DNA of 45,387 bases from Lactobacillus kullabergensis. Lineage in GTDB: Bacteria > Bacillota > Bacilli > Lactobacillales > Lactobacillaceae. Where the stretch lies: contig NZ_KQ033871.1 in NCBI RefSeq assembly GCF_000967195.1, forward strand, positions 152,989 to 198,375, in the 5' to 3' direction. Positions 1 to 8,757 of this stretch are shown here, piece by piece. The notes below the pieces were generated by a model. The model ran no database searches, was not told the origin of the DNA, and saw only the letters and a program-made list of their open reading frames with translations. Within the stretch, counting starts at the first letter, position 1. Each line of letters opens with the position of its first letter. Both the position numbers and the translations under genes were made by a program.

Positions 1-2
1 AT

Positions 3-230
3 CCGGATAGTAATTATTCCGAAGATAAAATTAGAAGTGTTGTCATTGCTAACTGGATTACTACCAGTGGTATTGCTTCATTATTAGTTAATAAAATTGC
101 AACATTTTCGCAAACACAAATTATAAATGTTTTAACAGCACAGATTAACGATGCAATCTTAAATGACTGGCTAAGCAAGACAAATAATGTTTCATTATTT
201 GATACTAATGAAGGCAAGAACAAAAAATAA
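3..230 (+). CDS. 3' end of an unidentified gene (partial)
   Basis: An open frame runs in from the left edge for 75 codons and stops with TAA at 228-230. The visible tail has a hydrophobic helix-like stretch (IANWITTSGIASLLVNKIA) and then a polar lysine-rich end. The helical pattern with GIASLLV resembles C-terminal ligand domains of TetR-type regulators, but no defining motif is present, so this is only a guess. Nothing in the following 140 bases suggests that it continues as an operon with the next gene. Confidence 0.4.
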   Translation, partial: PDSNYSEDKIRSVVIANWITTSGIASLLVNKIATFSQTQIINVLTAQINDAILNDWLSKTNNVSLFDTNEGKNKK

Positions 231-328
231 ACCTTAATGCATTATTAGTAAAGGATTTATTGGTTCGAAGCGGGTATTAAATTATTAAAACCATCTGAAA
301 GCAGAAACATGCTAAAAAGGTACGGATA

Positions 329-337
329 TGCTATAAT
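329..337 (+). promoter_or_regulatory. extended -10 promoter for the flavin reductase pair
   Basis: TGCTATAAT is a perfect extended -10 element (TGnTATAAT). No good -35 hexamer lies 17 bases upstream, as is usual for extended -10 promoters. It sits about 35 bases before the first flavin reductase start. Positions 231-328 hold nothing else I recognise. Confidence 0.55.
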
Positions 338-372
338 TAGTACAGAAATTAGTTTCCTGAAAGGTGGTTTTT

Positions 373-912
373 ATGAAAATCCTTGCATTATCTGGCTCAA
401 ATGCCAATAATTCATTTAATGAGGCATTGCTTAAATTTATTTCTAAGCATTTTGCCGACAAGTATGATTTTAAGTTTGCAACTGTTAAAGGGTTGCCAAT
501 GTTCAAAGAGGGTGAAGATGCTCCTGAAGCAATCCAAACCTTGAGTAAACAAATTGAAGACGCTGATTTGGTTTTAATCGGCTCTCCTGAGCAACAACAC
601 TCTGTTACTAGTGCCTTGAGTAGTGCACTTGAGTGGTTATCCTGTGTAACTCACCCATTTAAGGGCAAGCCTGTTGCTATTGTTTCAACTTCACCAATGC
701 CACAAGGTGGTTCTCGTTCACAAAGTCGTTTGAAGAGTTTGTTGACTGCACCAGGCTTTGGCGCTAAGGTCTTTAACGGTGATGAATTCATGATGGGTGT
801 TGCACCAACACAGTTTGATGATAATGGTGACTTGAAAGATGAGTCAACCGTTAAATTCTTAGGTCAATTTTTCGATGAAGTTGATAGTTGGTACGCACAA
901 GTAACTAAGTAG
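373..912 (+). CDS. NAD(P)H-dependent flavin reductase, paralogue 1
   Basis: 179-residue flavodoxin-fold protein of the NADPH-dependent FMN reductase family. The N-terminal phosphate-binding loop reads [11 protein letters not shown]. The second flavin loop, normally PEY followed by D/N, reads SPEQQHS, so the conserved tyrosine is absent here. I chose ATG 373, preceded by AAGGTGG at 361-367, over an in-frame GTG at 364. It lies 11 bases upstream of a paralogue and is almost certainly co-transcribed with it. From memory, such a tandem pair in the L. acidophilus group (LJ_0548/LJ_0549 of L. johnsonii) encodes the NADH-dependent flavin reductase responsible for H2O2 production. That function is inferred here from family and arrangement. 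Confidence 0.85.
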   Translation: MKILALSGSNANNSFNEALLKFISKHFADKYDFKFATVKGLPMFKEGEDAPEAIQTLSKQIEDADLVLIGSPEQQHSVTSALSSALEWLSCVTHPFKGKPVAIVSTSPMPQGGSRSQSRLKSLLTAPGFGAKVFNGDEFMMGVAPTQFDDNGDLKDESTVKFLGQFFDEVDSWYAQVTK

Positions 913-923
913 GAGGGCCGAGA

Positions 924-1472
924 ATGAAAATATTAGCAATTGTTGGTACAAATGCATCTTTTTCATATAATCGTTTTTTAGCACAATTTATTGCTAAGCG
1001 TTATAGTGATAAAGCAGATATTGAAGTAAAAGAAGTTGATAAATTGACTCCTTTCTGCAGAACAGAAATGGCTGATGACTCTATTAAGGCCTGGATTGAA
1101 GACATTAAGAGTGCTGATGGCATAGTAATCACTACCCCTGAATATGATCATACTATTCCTGCTGCTTTAAAGAGCAGTCTTGAATGGTTAGGCTCACATG
1201 CAGGTCCTAATGTTATGAAGATGAAGCCAGTTGCTGTTGCCGGTGCATCTTATGGTTCACAAGGTACTGGTCGTGCTCAAGAAGATATGCGTGAAATTTT
1301 GCTTTCACCTGATATGAGTGCAAATGTTTTGCCAGGAAACGAAGTTTTGATTGGTCAAGCTCCAGATAAGTTTAACAAAGAAACTGGTGAGTTGACTGAT
1401 GAAGCAACTATTAAGCAGTTAGATGGCATGATGGATAACTTCTTCAAGTTTGTTGAGCAAGCACATAAATAA
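924..1472 (+). CDS. NAD(P)H-dependent flavin reductase, paralogue 2
   Basis: 182-residue FMN reductase-family protein. It keeps the standard motifs: VGTNASFSYNR in the first loop and TPEYDHTIPAALKSSLEWLG in the flavin loop. AGGAGGG at 911-917 overlaps the upstream stop and fixes ATG 924. It is the closer match to the family consensus of the pair and probably carries the main flavin-reducing site, reducing free FMN or FAD with NADH and passing electrons to O2. Together with the upstream paralogue it probably forms the H2O2-producing reductase known in related lactobacilli. A strong terminator follows, closing a two-gene operon. Confidence 0.88.
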   Translation: MKILAIVGTNASFSYNRFLAQFIAKRYSDKADIEVKEVDKLTPFCRTEMADDSIKAWIEDIKSADGIVITTPEYDHTIPAALKSSLEWLGSHAGPNVMKMKPVAVAGASYGSQGTGRAQEDMREILLSPDMSANVLPGNEVLIGQAPDKFNKETGELTDEATIKQLDGMMDNFFKFVEQAHK

Positions 1473-1500
1473 ACTTTTGCCAGTTTAACTGGCAGAGAGT

Positions 1501-1538
1501 AAAATAACCGGATAGGAGCATCCTATCCGGTTATTTTT
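1501..1538 (+). terminator. rho-independent terminator after the flavin reductases
   Basis: A perfect 17-bp stem (1501-1517 with 1521-1537) encloses a three-base GCA loop and ends in a T run. It separates the flavin reductase pair from the phosphatase gene. Confidence 0.9.
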
Positions 1539-1557
1539 GATGTGAAAGGAAGTTGGC

Positions 1558-2349
1558 ATGACTGAACCTGTCGTTTTACCTGTAAAATCTGTGCGAAATC
1601 CCCGTGACTTGGGTGGCTATATTGGCTTTGGTGGCCACAAAATTAAAAGTCATCGCTTATTGCGTACAGGCAACATTAGTAAAATAATTCCAAAAGATGA
1701 AAAATTTTTGCTTGATTATGGCCTGACTAAAATTATCGATTTACGTTCCCCGGCTGAGTGCAAGGCTAGTCCCGACCAAAAAATACCAGGTGTTGACCAT
1801 TATGAATTTCCATTGTCAGTCGATGACAATACTGGTGGCAACGGACTAGATATGAGTATAGATTTTGAGCATTATCGCCATGATCAATATGCTGGCTTCT
1901 ATACTATGTGTCAGAGATATCATGACCATGTCAGCAATAAATTTGCTCAGAATAGTATTCACCAAATTGTCAGTTTAATTGCTAAAACGACTCATGGCTC
2001 AGTTTTATACCATTGTTCGGAAGGTAAAGACAGAACAGGATTAGTAACTGTAATATTGCTTTACATTTTAGGAGTAGATTTAGAGACGATTCGACAGGAT
2101 TATCTTTATTCGAATTTGATGCTCAACGATTACCGCAAGGTTCGTGATGAACAATTTAAAAGAGCCGGAGAAAATGATAAGTTTCGTGCTAACATGCGTA
2201 TTTTAGGTTCAGTAGCAAATGCGTATATTGATACGAGCTTGATTACAATCAATGAAAACTATGGCGATATTGATTCTTATATTGATAAACAATTAGGAAT
2301 TGATGAACAGATGCAGGAAAAAATAAGAGAAAACTATTTGGAGAAGTAG
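1558..2349 (+). CDS. tyrosine-protein phosphatase (Y_phosphatase3 family)
   Basis: 263-residue cytoplasmic phosphatase with no signal peptide. The N-terminal RNPRDLGGY motif is typical of this bacterial tyrosine/lipid phosphatase family. The P-loop HCSEGKDRTG (about residues 152-161) supplies the CX5R site with Cys153 and Arg159. The start follows an AAAGGAAG ribosome site. It lies 11 bases upstream of apbE, so the two are probably co-transcribed. Members hydrolyse phosphotyrosine and sometimes phosphoinositides; the substrate cannot be told from sequence. Confidence 0.88.
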   Translation: MTEPVVLPVKSVRNPRDLGGYIGFGGHKIKSHRLLRTGNISKIIPKDEKFLLDYGLTKIIDLRSPAECKASPDQKIPGVDHYEFPLSVDDNTGGNGLDMSIDFEHYRHDQYAGFYTMCQRYHDHVSNKFAQNSIHQIVSLIAKTTHGSVLYHCSEGKDRTGLVTVILLYILGVDLETIRQDYLYSNLMLNDYRKVRDEQFKRAGENDKFRANMRILGSVANAYIDTSLITINENYGDIDSYIDKQLGIDEQMQEKIRENYLEK

Positions 2350-2360
2350 GGATAAAATCA

Positions 2361-3290
2361 ATGATAAAAAATTTAGCTTTAGAACAACAAGTGGGACAAC
2401 ATCATGCTTTAGGCACATCAATAACTTTACAAATCTTTGGAGCACTGGATAAAAGCGTCATTAATGATTCTTTTACTTTGATTGATCATTATGAAGATCT
2501 GTTAACAGTTAATCGTGATGAATCTGAAGTTATGGATGTAAACCATGCGGCTGGTAAACATCCCGTGCAAGTTTCCAGTGGTACCTATGATTTGATCAAA
2601 TTGGCAGTAGAAGAGAGCCGAAAAAATTTTGGCTTTAATGCTTTAATTGGTCCAGTCGTTAAACTATGGGCGATTGGTTTTAAGGATGCCCATGTTCCAA
2701 CTGATGATCAGATTAAAGAAAGGATGAAACTGATTGACCCGTTTAGCGTTGACTTAAATGATGCTGATCAAACCGTCTTTTTGAAAAAGTCAGGAATGGA
2801 ATTAGATCTTGGCGGTATTGCTAAAGGTTGGATTGCTGATCGCATTAAGGATTACTGGATGGCTTATGGCGTTCATGCTGGAATTATTAATCTTGGCGGC
2901 AATATTTTACTTGTTGGTGATTCTCCTAAACGGACTAGTGGTCAGTGGTCAGTGGGAGTGCAGGATCCTAAAGAGCCTCGTGGCAATAATATAGCTTCGG
3001 TAATGGTGCCACAATGTTCAGCCGTTACCAGTGGTACTTATGAACGGTACCTGGAAGTTGATGGGCATAAATATCACCATTTAATTGACCCTCGGACTGG
3101 CTATCCGGTTGAAACAAATTTAGCTGGAGTCACTACCTTTACTAAGTATTCAGTTGAAGCAGAAATTGAATGCAAGAGGCTGTTTTTTGCAGGTAAGCCG
3201 GTAGCTGGTTGGCATGATAATCCTGATCGCATCGGAGCTGTTTTTGTTTATAATGATGAGCACGTTGAGTATGACAATTTTCAAAAATAA
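2361..3290 (+). CDS. apbE: FAD:protein FMN transferase
   Basis: 309-residue ApbE-family enzyme that uses FAD and Mg2+ to attach FMN through a phosphoester to Ser/Thr of target flavoproteins. Diagnostic motifs are LDLGGIAKGWIADRI (about residues 151-165), a GGNILLVG segment and the C-terminal SGTYERY...HHLIDPRTGYP block that binds metal and FAD. No lipoprotein signal or Cys lipobox is visible, so it appears cytoplasmic, as in many lactobacilli. Its target flavoprotein is not evident here. It follows the phosphatase after 11 bases and ends at a strong terminator. Its closeness to flavin reductases and a riboflavin operon in one window is notable. Confidence 0.92.
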   Translation: MIKNLALEQQVGQHHALGTSITLQIFGALDKSVINDSFTLIDHYEDLLTVNRDESEVMDVNHAAGKHPVQVSSGTYDLIKLAVEESRKNFGFNALIGPVVKLWAIGFKDAHVPTDDQIKERMKLIDPFSVDLNDADQTVFLKKSGMELDLGGIAKGWIADRIKDYWMAYGVHAGIINLGGNILLVGDSPKRTSGQWSVGVQDPKEPRGNNIASVMVPQCSAVTSGTYERYLEVDGHKYHHLIDPRTGYPVETNLAGVTTFTKYSVEAEIECKRLFFAGKPVAGWHDNPDRIGAVFVYNDEHVEYDNFQK

Positions 3291-3296
3291 TAAATT

Positions 3297-3324
3297 AAAA
3301 AGTGCCTCGGAAGGCACTTTTTTG
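3297..3324 (+). terminator. terminator after apbE
   Basis: An 11-bp stem (3297-3307 with 3312-3322) has a four-base CGGA loop and a T run. It lies between apbE and the convergent cvpA gene. Confidence 0.9.
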
Positions 3325-3413
3325 TTACAGTAAGTTTTTGTCTTAAAAGGGAAATGAAAAAGGCGTCATTTTTATTTTTTTAAAATAAAAACGGAGTTCT
3401 AATTTTAATTATT

Positions 3414-3950
3414 TTAAGCAGCTGTTCGACTAATGCTAAAAATGCTGTTAAACAGACCATTGGATAAACCTGGCGTACTGTAAATAATGAAACGGATAAA
3501 TGATGAATCAAGAGTTTGCTGGATAAACCACGGATTTTGTAAAGCATTTAGCATAGACAAAATAATATAAACAAAAAAATAACTGGCAAAAAAAGACGCA
3601 ACAGCACCTAATACGCTATCTAGTAAATTGCCAAAATTAGTTGCATGAGGATTTTTATTTGGCACCCATCCTTTAAAAATCTTAACCACCATTTTGCCGA
3701 TAAAGACAATAATGAAAAAAGCTAAAAAACGGAAAAGCATCAGATTGGTTCCGGGAGTTAATGTGGTTTGAATATTTTGTCCCGTGATCTGACTATAAAG
3801 CCAATTGCCGACTGGATTTTGAAAAAGTATTGCTGCAATGAAGACAATGGCAGAAAATACCAAATTGATTATTAGTCTGGTAAAGCCTGTTTGAAATCCT
3901 TTATAAGTTTTTAGTGCCAAATAAGCCAGAACAATTAAAGTAACAATCAT
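3414..3950 (-). CDS. CvpA family membrane protein
   Basis: 178-residue integral membrane protein with about four hydrophobic segments. The N-terminal segment is followed by the GFQTGFTRLI-type motif of the CvpA (colicin V production) family. The start is supported by AAAGGAG just upstream on the minus strand. It is a single gene, convergent with apbE and divergent from rsmG. In lactobacilli these small CvpA proteins have no assigned molecular role. Confidence 0.8.
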   Translation of the reverse strand: MIVTLIVLAYLALKTYKGFQTGFTRLIINLVFSAIVFIAAILFQNPVGNWLYSQITGQNIQTTLTPGTNLMLFRFLAFFIIVFIGKMVVKIFKGWVPNKNPHATNFGNLLDSVLGAVASFFASYFFVYIILSMLNALQNPWFIQQTLDSSFIRFIIYSTPGLSNGLFNSIFSISRTAA

Positions 3951-3996
3951 ATTAATCTCCTTTGACGATATTATAGCTTAATTTATGCGTTTAGAC

Positions 3997-4012
3997 TTTG
4001 ACGATAGTCAAA
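3997..4012. promoter_or_regulatory. inverted repeat between cvpA and rsmG
   Basis: TTTGAC (3997-4002) and GTCAAA (4007-4012) are perfect arms around a GATA centre. A further TTTGACGATA lies at 3961-3970. It sits midway between the divergent genes and could be a repressor operator. It is not spaced like a CtsR heptad repeat. Confidence 0.35.
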
Positions 4013-4043
4013 AAATATTCCATAATTAAAGGGATGCATTGAC

Positions 4044-4072
4044 TTTACAATAAGCCATTTTTAGCGTTAAAT
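4044..4072 (+). promoter_or_regulatory. probable promoter of the rsmG-noc-parA-parB operon
   Basis: TTTACA (4044-4049) and TTAAAT (4067-4072) are separated by 17 bases. This is a moderate match to sigma-A sites, placed 36 bases before rsmG. Confidence 0.4.
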
Positions 4073-4081
4073 TTAAAGGGT

Positions 4082-4107
4082 GTGAAACAAGGTTTCACGG
4101 GTGAAAA
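4082..4107 (+). repeat. GTGAAAC/GTTTCAC hairpin and parS-like half sites before rsmG
   Basis: GTGAAAC (4082-4088) and GTTTCAC (4092-4098) form a 7-bp hairpin with an AAG loop. The GTTTCAC arm is then followed after GG by GTGAAAA (4101-4107). The half sites are those of parS, but spaced with two extra bases or in the opposite order. It lies immediately before the rsmG start codon, so it could affect translation or bind Noc or ParB. Confidence 0.35.
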
Positions 4108-4830
4108 ATGAATCCTGAACAGTTTGTCCAAGAATTATCAAAACGTAATTTTAAATTAAATGAAAATCAAATCAACCAATTTAACCAATACTTTACCAGT
4201 CTGATTGAGACTAATAAAAAAGTTAATCTAACACGAATAACAGAAAAAGATGATGTTTACTTAAAACATTTTTTTGACAGTATTACTCCTCTTTTTACGT
4301 TTGGCGAAATATTTACGAAATCTCGGACTTTGTGTGATGTTGGTGCAGGAGCAGGCTTTCCTTCAATTCCTTTAAAAATTATGGTGCCTGAATTACGAGT
4401 AACAATAGTTGATTCTCTTGGCAAAAGACTGAACTTTTTGCAGGAATTAGTCACTCAGCTGGACTTGAAGAATGTTGCTTTAGTTCATGGACGTGCAGAA
4501 GATGTTGGACAGAATAAGCAGTATCGTGAGCAGTTTGATATTGTAACTGCCCGTGCTGTTGCCAATATGGCTGTGTTGAGTGAATATTGTTTGCCACTAG
4601 TTAAGAAAAATGGCAATTTTATCGCTCTCAAAGGACCAAAAGCCGAAGATGAATTAAATTCCAGTCAAAAAGCCTTAAAAACTTTAGGTGGCAAGACAAC
4701 TGCTGTAAAAGAATTGCAATTGCCTCATAGCAGTGAAGACCGCACGCTGATTTTGGTAAAAAAAGTGCAGGCCACACCTAAAAAGTACCCGCGACAGGCG
4801 GGCACACCACACCGTAAACCAATTCAATAA
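4108..4830 (+). CDS. rsmG: 16S rRNA (guanine527-N7)-methyltransferase
   Basis: 240-residue GidB/RsmG, which methylates N7 of G527 in 16S rRNA using S-adenosylmethionine. Its loss confers low-level streptomycin resistance in other bacteria. The SAM-binding motif [15 protein letters not shown] lies at about residues 77-91, and TARAVANM follows further on. Length is normal, with a short basic C-terminal tail. It is the first gene of the segregation block and lies 15 bases before noc. Its start lies directly behind the GTGAAAC hairpin. Confidence 0.95.
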   Translation: MNPEQFVQELSKRNFKLNENQINQFNQYFTSLIETNKKVNLTRITEKDDVYLKHFFDSITPLFTFGEIFTKSRTLCDVGAGAGFPSIPLKIMVPELRVTIVDSLGKRLNFLQELVTQLDLKNVALVHGRAEDVGQNKQYREQFDIVTARAVANMAVLSEYCLPLVKKNGNFIALKGPKAEDELNSSQKALKTLGGKTTAVKELQLPHSSEDRTLILVKKVQATPKKYPRQAGTPHRKPIQ

Positions 4831-4845
4831 ACAGGGGGACTCAAA

Positions 4846-5694
4846 ATGTCATTATTTTCTTCTTTGCGTCATCATGAAGAAATACCTAAAAATAAACAAG
4901 TTCAGGATATTGAACTAAGTAAAATTAAACCTAATTCATATCAGCCACGGCATGAGTTTTCTGAAGAATCAATTCGTGAATTAGCAACGACTTTAGATAA
5001 AGATGGCTTGCTTCAGCCTATTATTGTGCGTGAAAAGGGCGATGAATATGAAATTGTTGCTGGTGAACGCAGATTGCGGGCCGCAAAACATCTAGCTTGG
5101 GAAAAAATTCCGGCTATCGTAAACAATATGGATGATAGTCAAGCTGCTTCATTAGCTTTAATAGAAAACCTGCAAAGAGAAGATTTAAATCCCATTGATG
5201 AAGCACAAGCCTATAATAACCTCATGAAGTTAAATAATTTAACACAAACAACTTTGGCTCAAAATATTGGCAAGTCACAATCTTATGTAGCGAACAAGTT
5301 GCGCCTTTTAAAGTTAACGCCTAAGGTGCAGAGCTATTTAGCCAGTGGAGAAATTTCTCCTCGTCATGGACGCTGTCTAGTCGGACTTAGTGAAAAAGAT
5401 CAAAGCCGCGTTCTCGATGAAATTTTGGCTCATAACCTTAATGTGAGCGACACCGAAAAAATAGTTAAAAATGTAGAACAATATTTTGTCGGTAAAAATG
5501 CTAAGGATAAAGAAAAAGAGCAGGCTGAAAGAACAAGACGAGCAGCCAATCGAATTCCCAAAGACCTAAAAGTGCAGATTAATACGATTAAAAAGGCAAT
5601 AAAGCTTGCACAGCAGTCAGGTATTAAGGTTAAGTTTAAGGAAAATAACGATCCTGATGATTATATGATTACTATAGAATTAAAAAGAAAGTAG
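4846..5694 (+). CDS. noc: nucleoid occlusion protein, ParB-like
   Basis: 282-residue ParB/Spo0J-family protein. The N-terminus MSLFSSLRHHEE resembles the short amphipathic helix that anchors Noc to the membrane. The CTP-binding box GERRLRAA and the ENLQREDLNPIDEA motif are present, followed by a helix-turn-helix (QTTLAQNIGKSQSYVANKLRLL begins near residue 127). It is a paralogue of the ParB gene downstream; its place between rsmG and parA marks it as Noc, which prevents division over the nucleoid. Preceded by AGGGGG; 6 bases separate it from parA. Confidence 0.87.
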   Translation: MSLFSSLRHHEEIPKNKQVQDIELSKIKPNSYQPRHEFSEESIRELATTLDKDGLLQPIIVREKGDEYEIVAGERRLRAAKHLAWEKIPAIVNNMDDSQAASLALIENLQREDLNPIDEAQAYNNLMKLNNLTQTTLAQNIGKSQSYVANKLRLLKLTPKVQSYLASGEISPRHGRCLVGLSEKDQSRVLDEILAHNLNVSDTEKIVKNVEQYFVGKNAKDKEKEQAERTRRAANRIPKDLKVQINTIKKAIKLAQQSGIKVKFKENNDPDDYMITIELKRK

Positions 5695-5700
5695 GAAGGC

Positions 5701-6489
5701 ATGGAAAATATGGTGAGTGTAATTTCGGTTGCTAACCAAAAAGGTGGCGTTGGCAAGACGACCACAACTATTAATTTAGCGGCTTCGATTGCGGAACGCG
5801 GATATCAAGTCTTAATTGTGGACATTGATCCGCAAGGTAATGCAACCTCTGGCTTGGGAATAGAAAAATCCGAGATTGATCAAGATATTTATAGTGTTTT
5901 GATTAATGATGTTCCGCTTAAAGATACGATTTTCCATACCTCAACTAATCGCTTGGATTTAGTTCCGGCAACTATTAATTTATCAGGTGCTGAAACAGAA
6001 TTGATTAGTATGATGGCACGTGAAACTCGCTTAAAATCTGCTTTAGATTCAATTAGTGGCAATTATGATTTTATCTTTATTGATTGTCCACCTTCTTTAG
6101 GGCAATTGTCGATAAATGCATTTACAGCATCGGATTCAATTTTAATTCCGGTTCAAAGTGAGTATTATGCAATGGAAGGTCTGAGTCAGTTGCTTAATAC
6201 GATTCGTTTAGTACAAAAACACTTTAACAAAGACCTTGGAGTTGAGGGAGTTTTACTGACAATGCTGGATGCCCGGACTAATCTGGGCGCTGAAGTTGTT
6301 AAAGAAGTACGTTCCTATTTTTCTGATAAAGTTTATAAAACTATTATCCCGAGAATTACCAAATTGGCGGAGGCACCTAGTTATGGGGAAGCAATTACTG
6401 AGTATGCGCCAAATTCTCGTGGTGCCGAAGTTTATGATGATTTAGCTAAGGAGGTGTTGAAGAATCATGGCAAGAAACTCAAGAAGTAA
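5701..6489 (+). CDS. parA: chromosome partitioning ATPase ParA/Soj
   Basis: 262-residue (or 259 from ATG 5710) deviant Walker A ATPase with KGGVGKTTT near the N-terminus, DIDPQGNAT and FIDCPPS. It acts with ParB in origin segregation and in control of DnaA. AGGAAGG at 5693-5699 lies only one base from ATG 5701 but 10 from ATG 5710, so initiation at 5710 (MVSVISVANQKGG) is more likely. The 3' end overlaps parB by 23 bases, indicating coupled translation. Confidence 0.95.
   Translation: MENMVSVISVANQKGGVGKTTTTINLAASIAERGYQVLIVDIDPQGNATSGLGIEKSEIDQDIYSVLINDVPLKDTIFHTSTNRLDLVPATINLSGAETELISMMARETRLKSALDSISGNYDFIFIDCPPSLGQLSINAFTASDSILIPVQSEYYAMEGLSQLLNTIRLVQKHFNKDLGVEGVLLTMLDARTNLGAEVVKEVRSYFSDKVYKTIIPRITKLAEAPSYGEAITEYAPNSRGAEVYDDLAKEVLKNHGKKLKK
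6012..6027. other. degenerate parS-like site inside parA
   Basis: The 16 bases here match the parS consensus (TGTTTCACGTGAAACA) at 11 positions. The core CACGTGAAAC is perfect and the left arm is poor. Chromosomal parS sites often lie near spo0J. This is weaker than genuine sites, so it may be chance. Confidence 0.25.
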
Positions 6490-7354
6490 AGATACAAAAA
6501 AACATGGTGGCCTGGGTCGCGGAATTGAAGCCTTGTTTGAAGATGAGCCACAGATTGAAGACAATGAGGAAGAAATTCAGGATTTAAACTTAGGCGATAT
6601 CAGACCTAATCCATATCAGCCACGCAAAAATTTTGATGATAAGTCTCTTAAAGAGCTGGCTGATTCAATTAAAGAAAACGGGGTTTTTCAACCGATAATC
6701 GTCCGTCAGTCAGTTAAGGGCTATGAAATTATCGCTGGTGAACGTCGCTTTCGTGCCTCAAAACTAGCCAAAAAGACTACAATACCTGCCATTGTGCGTG
6801 ACTTTAGTGAAAGCCAAATGATGGAAGTTGCGGTTCTGGAAAACTTGCAGCGTGAGGATTTAACACCGCTTGAAGAAGCCCAGGCATATGAAATGCTGCA
6901 AAAAAACTTAGGCTTAACTCAAGAAGAAGTTTCAAAAAGAATGGGCAAATCCCGTCCTTATATTGCAAATTACTTGCGTTTGCTTACTTTACCGAACAAG
7001 ACAAAGCATTTGCTTCAGCATGGTGATCTTTCAATGGGTCAGGCCAGAACGCTTTTAGGTTTAAAAAACAAAGACAAGATTGATGAAGTAGCTAAACAAG
7101 TGGTTAAAGAAGGAATGCCAGTGCGCAAAGTTGAGGCACTGGTCGCCAATCTTAATGCTAAAAAGCCACGCAAAAAGACAGTGCAGAAGTCACCTTTTGT
7201 CCGTGCTACTGAACATCAGCTGGCTAATAAATTGGGTTCAACTGTCAATATTTCTGAAAGTAAAAAAGGCAGTGGTCATTTATCTATTGGCTTTTCTTCA
7301 ACTGCTGAATTAAACAGAATACTTGATGTACTAGGAGTCGATCTTGATGAATAA
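6467..7354 (+). CDS. parB: chromosome partitioning protein ParB/Spo0J
   Basis: 295-residue ParB: N-terminal GLGRGIEALF motif that stimulates ParA, the CTPase box GERRFRAS, ENLQREDLTPLEEA, a central helix-turn-helix (QEEVSKRMGKSRPYIANYL region) and a C-terminal dimer domain. It clamps DNA at parS and loads SMC. A strong AAGGAGGTG (6449-6457) precedes ATG 6467, inside the end of parA. The GLGRGI motif, absent from the upstream paralogue, tells it apart from Noc. Confidence 0.95.
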   Translation: MARNSRSKDTKKHGGLGRGIEALFEDEPQIEDNEEEIQDLNLGDIRPNPYQPRKNFDDKSLKELADSIKENGVFQPIIVRQSVKGYEIIAGERRFRASKLAKKTTIPAIVRDFSESQMMEVAVLENLQREDLTPLEEAQAYEMLQKNLGLTQEEVSKRMGKSRPYIANYLRLLTLPNKTKHLLQHGDLSMGQARTLLGLKNKDKIDEVAKQVVKEGMPVRKVEALVANLNAKKPRKKTVQKSPFVRATEHQLANKLGSTVNISESKKGSGHLSIGFSSTAELNRILDVLGVDLDE

Positions 7355-7622
7355 AGAAATTTCCTATAGTTTAGCGGACACGGTACTGATGAAAAAGCCT
7401 CACGCCTGTAAAACTAATGACTGGGAAATTCTACGCTTAGGAGCAGATATCAGGTTAAAATGCATGGGCTGCGGCCACGTCGTAATGATGCCGCGTTCAA
7501 AATTTACACATAACTTTAAAAAAGTTTTAACTAAGGCGAATGATCCGGTCAACACCAAAAATGAGCTTTATGTGCCTAAAAATGAAATAGCACAACCACA
7601 CTTTAATCAAGATAATAACTAA
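7347..7622 (+). CDS. DUF951 protein (YyzM-like)
   Basis: 91-residue protein of the DUF951 family. The MKKPHACKTNDWEILRLGAD segment leads into a CMGCGH knuckle that, with the upstream Cys, probably binds zinc. ATG 7347 was chosen over TTG 7344, with TAGGAG at 7332-7337 as ribosome site. It overlaps the end of parB by 8 bases and lies 25 bases before ychF, the order also seen in Bacillus near oriC. The C-terminal extension beyond the usual ~65 residues is polar. Function unknown. Confidence 0.85.
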   Translation: MNKEISYSLADTVLMKKPHACKTNDWEILRLGADIRLKCMGCGHVVMMPRSKFTHNFKKVLTKANDPVNTKNELYVPKNEIAQPHFNQDNN

Positions 7623-7647
7623 TTTTGTTTTAGAAAGAGGATAAAAA

Positions 7648-8748
7648 ATGTCACTAACTGCTGGGATTGTTGGGCTGCCTAATGTTGGTAAGTCGACCTT
7701 GTTTAACGCAATTACTAAAGCGGGGGCGGAAATGGCCAACTATCCGTTTGCTACGATTGAACCGAATGTTGGTATGGTTGAAGTTCCAGACAAGAGACTT
7801 GCTAGAATTCAGGAATTGATTCCTGCTAAAAAAATAGTTCATACTACTTTTGAATTTACTGATATTGCCGGCTTAGTTAAGGGAGCTTCAAAAGGAGAAG
7901 GTTTGGGTAATAAATTTCTGGAAAATATTCGCCAAACTGATGCCATTATTCATGTTGTCCGTGCTTTTGAAGATGACAATATCACTTCAGTTACTGGCAA
8001 AGTAGATCCGGAAGAAGATATCAATACTATTAATCTGGAATTAGCAATTGCTGACTTAGATGCCGTTAATCGTCGGATTAGCAAGGTGAAAAAGATTGCC
8101 CAGCAAAATGACAAGGAAGCTAAAGCTGAATATAATGTTTTGCAAAAAATTAAACCGATTTTGGAAGAGGGTAGCGCCGTTCGCTCAATCAAGTTCAATG
8201 AAGATGAACAAAAAATTGTTAAGGGCTTGTTCTTGCTAACTGATAAACCAGTTATTTATGTTGCTAATATTGCTGAAAATTCAATGGCCGATCCCGAAAA
8301 AGATCAATATTATCAAATTGTTAAAAAGCACGCTGAAAGTGAAAATGCTGAATGTCTAGGAATTTCTGCAGCTACTGAAGAAGAGATTGCTGGTTTGGAT
8401 GATGATGAAAAAGCGGAGTTTTTAGAAGCTGAAGGGGTAACTGAGTCGGGTCTTGACCGTTTAATCCGGGCAGCCTACCATATTTTGGGACTAAGAACTT
8501 TCTTTACAGCTGGTGGTCCTGAGACTCGTGCCTGGACTTTCCATAAGGGGATGAAAGCACCACAAGTGGCTGGAGTTATTCACTCTGATTTTGAACGCGG
8601 ATTTATTCGCGCGGAAGTAGTTTCATACACCGATTTAGACAAATATGAAACCATGCAGAAAGTTAAAGAAGCTGGTAGGTTGCGTCTTGAAGGGAAAGAT
8701 TATGAAGTTCAAGATGGCGACATTATTGAATTTAGATTTAACGTTTAG
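7648..8748 (+). CDS. ychF: redox-regulated ATPase YchF (Obg-like)
   Basis: 366-residue Obg-family P-loop protein. G1 is [10 protein letters not shown]3 is [10 protein letters not shown], and the G4 position reads NIAE rather than NKxD, the change that gives YchF/OLA1 ATP preference over GTP. A coiled coil (residues ~125-170) and a C-terminal TGS domain (about 280-366) are present. AGAGG precedes the start. It binds ribosomes and is linked to translation and stress responses. Confidence 0.95.
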   Translation: MSLTAGIVGLPNVGKSTLFNAITKAGAEMANYPFATIEPNVGMVEVPDKRLARIQELIPAKKIVHTTFEFTDIAGLVKGASKGEGLGNKFLENIRQTDAIIHVVRAFEDDNITSVTGKVDPEEDINTINLELAIADLDAVNRRISKVKKIAQQNDKEAKAEYNVLQKIKPILEEGSAVRSIKFNEDEQKIVKGLFLLTDKPVIYVANIAENSMADPEKDQYYQIVKKHAESENAECLGISAATEEEIAGLDDDEKAEFLEAEGVTESGLDRLIRAAYHILGLRTFFTAGGPETRAWTFHKGMKAPQVAGVIHSDFERGFIRAEVVSYTDLDKYETMQKVKEAGRLRLEGKDYEVQDGDIIEFRFNV

Positions 8749-8757
8749 GAAATAATA

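Noticed and set aside
4082..4107. Genuine consensus parS site
   Set aside because: The half sites have the wrong order or two extra central bases. I found no full TGTTTCACGTGAAACA in the window; reported only as parS-like.
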